A stretch of DNA of 15,290 nt from Pseudomonadota bacterium (GTDB lineage Bacteria; Pseudomonadota; Gammaproteobacteria; Arenicellales; UBA868): contig JABJIU010000057.1 of assembly GCA_018661145.1 (NCBI GenBank), forward strand, positions 1 to 15,290, given 5' to 3'. The translations under genes and the position numbers were made by a program. The notes below the pieces were generated by a model. The model did no database searches. It saw only the letters and a list, made by a program, of their open reading frames with translations, and was not told the DNA's origin. Of the stretch, positions 14,563 through 15,290 are shown piece by piece; the stretch's first letter is position 1, and the number at the start of each line of letters is the position of its first letter.

Positions 14563-14571
14563 GCCAAGCGA

Positions 14572-15290
14572 TCACTCACATCGGATAAAAAGCGCACACG
14601 TCTCCACGTGGGACGTGTGCGGAAACATATCCGCCACGGCCAGCTTATCCAGTTGGTATTCCCCTGATTCTGTGAGGTAGGCGGCATCACGGGCGAATGT
14701 GGCCGGGTTGCAGGAAACGTAGCCAATCATCTCTGGTTTGATCTTCGTACTGACCGCGTTTAAGGCCTCAAGGGCACCGCTCCGTGGTGGATCGATGAGG
14801 ACACGCGAGAAATACTCCGGATCCCAGTCCGCCAGCGACTCTCCATATAGGTCAAGTACTTCGAACCTGACATTATCGATATTGTTCACCTTTGCATTGG
14901 TCCGGGCTTGGGCGACAAGGGTCCGATCACCCTCTATACCGATCACCCGATGGGAGTTCCCCGCAAGCGCCAGAGAAAAGTTTCCCAACCCGCAAAAAAG
15001 ATCGAGGACACAGTCCTGCTCACCGGGCCGGAGCCAGTCGGAGACCAGTTCGACGATACGTTCGTTTACCTCGCCGTTGACCTGAATAAAGTTCGTAACC
15101 GAAAACACGATCTTGAGTTTAAAAGTGTTTAGTGTGTAGAACAGTTCGGGAACGGCTTCGGGTGATACTGGCGTTGCTGTCTCAGGTCCTTTAGCCTGTG
15201 TATAGATGACGAGGCCCTGCTCTGCTTCGAAGTCACGCAACAGCGCTAAGTCTTCATCGGTCAGTATCATCAGGTGCCGGAAGACCAGCG
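14572..15290 (-). CDS. rlmD: 23S rRNA (uracil-1939-C5) methyltransferase RlmD, partial
   Basis: The C-terminal 239 or so residues of a TrmA-family RNA methyltransferase that places m5U at position 1939 of 23S rRNA with S-adenosylmethionine. The reading frame is open through the right window edge, and the residues there (LVFRHL) match the family, so the gene is cut by the window and not broken. The N-terminal TRAM domain and iron-sulfur cysteines are outside. Seen: FIQVN, the SAM-binding DLFCGLGNFSL, the LIDPPRSGA motif, the nucleophilic cysteine in YVSCNPATFARD and the general-base glutamate in DMFPHTSHVET. RlmD is preferred over RlmC or TrmA because of the similarity around DMFPHT and the FIQVNGEVNE segment. 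It converges on rne with nine bases between the stop codons. This neighbour is not the usual one in Pseudomonas. Confidence 0.88.
   Translation of the reverse strand, partial: LVFRHLMILTDEDLALLRDFEAEQGLVIYTQAKGPETATPVSPEAVPELFYTLNTFKLKIVFSVTNFIQVNGEVNERIVELVSDWLRPGEQDCVLDLFCGLGNFSLALAGNSHRVIGIEGDRTLVAQARTNAKVNNIDNVRFEVLDLYGESLADWDPEYFSRVLIDPPRSGALEALNAVSTKIKPEMIGYVSCNPATFARDAAYLTESGEYQLDKLAVADMFPHTSHVETCALFIRCE
14587..14621 (-). terminator. Terminator-like hairpin inside the end of rlmD
   Basis: A perfect 10-bp inverted repeat, CGCACACGTC/GACGTGTGCG (14593-14602 and 14612-14621), with a nine-base loop containing CCACGTGG. On the minus strand it is followed by one C and TTTTT (14587-14591). 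It has the layout of an intrinsic terminator, but the T-run lies 12 bases before the stop codon. The hairpin encodes the conserved FPHTSHVETCA end of the protein, so part of it may be coding constraint. On the plus strand it has no T-run, so it is unlikely to end rne transcripts on its own. Confidence 0.45.

Noticed and set aside
14180..14680. 166-codon plus-strand frame overlapping the rne tail
   Set aside because: It overlaps the rne coding sequence and runs past its stop into rlmD in antisense. It arises from the repetitive Arg-rich codons, and rne is the clearly conserved frame.
1..15290. tRNA, rRNA, CRISPR, insertion sequences, phage or defence genes
   Set aside because: I looked for typical T-arm and acceptor patterns, direct-repeat arrays, terminal inverted repeats with transposase motifs and known defence proteins, and saw none.

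Overview
The window is a chromosomal housekeeping region of a gammaproteobacterium. It carries the conserved fatty-acid/phospholipid cluster (rpmF-plsX-fabH-fabG-acpP-fabF-mltG-tmk-holB-pilZ-tatD) next to rne and rluC. A very similar order is known from Pseudomonas and relatives, and the type IV pilus PilZ protein between holB and tatD also points to that broad group. The protein sequences do not let me name a genus. Base composition looks moderately GC-rich by eye. I see no phage, plasmid, transposon, CRISPR, tRNA or rRNA genes.

Layout. Positions 45-8803 hold one long run of minus-strand genes, transcribed right to left: rpmF (L32), plsX, fabH, fabG, acpP, fabF, mltG, tmk, holB, pilZ, tatD. 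Most junctions are tight: plsX/fabH overlap by 4 bp, tmk/holB by about 8 bp, and several gaps are under 35 bp. The exception is acpP. It has a perfect TATAAT box in a 220-bp gap upstream and a strong hairpin plus U-tract downstream, so it looks like a separately controlled gene inside the operon. A yceF-type maf gene (8936-9541) diverges from rpmF on the plus strand and meets sppA tail to tail with no base between the stop codons. Then come sppA, a small Rieske ferredoxin-like gene and rluC on the minus strand, with overlapping or very short junctions. A 585-bp gene-free stretch rich in potential hairpins separates rluC from the divergent rne gene (12481-14562, plus). The last gene is the 3' half of rlmD on the minus strand, convergent with rne and cut by the window end.

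How the genes work together. PlsX, FabH, FabG, AcpP and FabF supply acyl chains and acyl-phosphate for phospholipid synthesis. MltG trims nascent peptidoglycan. Tmk and HolB serve DNA precursor supply and replication. RpmF, RluC and RlmD act on the 50S ribosomal subunit, and RNase E controls RNA decay and maturation. SppA degrades membrane-embedded peptides, and TatD is a metal-dependent nuclease.

What stands out is mostly what is missing or rearranged. The usual fabD, pabC and yceD are absent from their normal slots. A Rieske protein sits where some relatives have an HAD phosphatase. RNase E has a short basic tail and an unusually long leader. Seven of the sixteen visible gene starts are GTG or TTG. 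I found no evidence of an undescribed multi-gene system; this is largely an ordinary core region with some unusual details.
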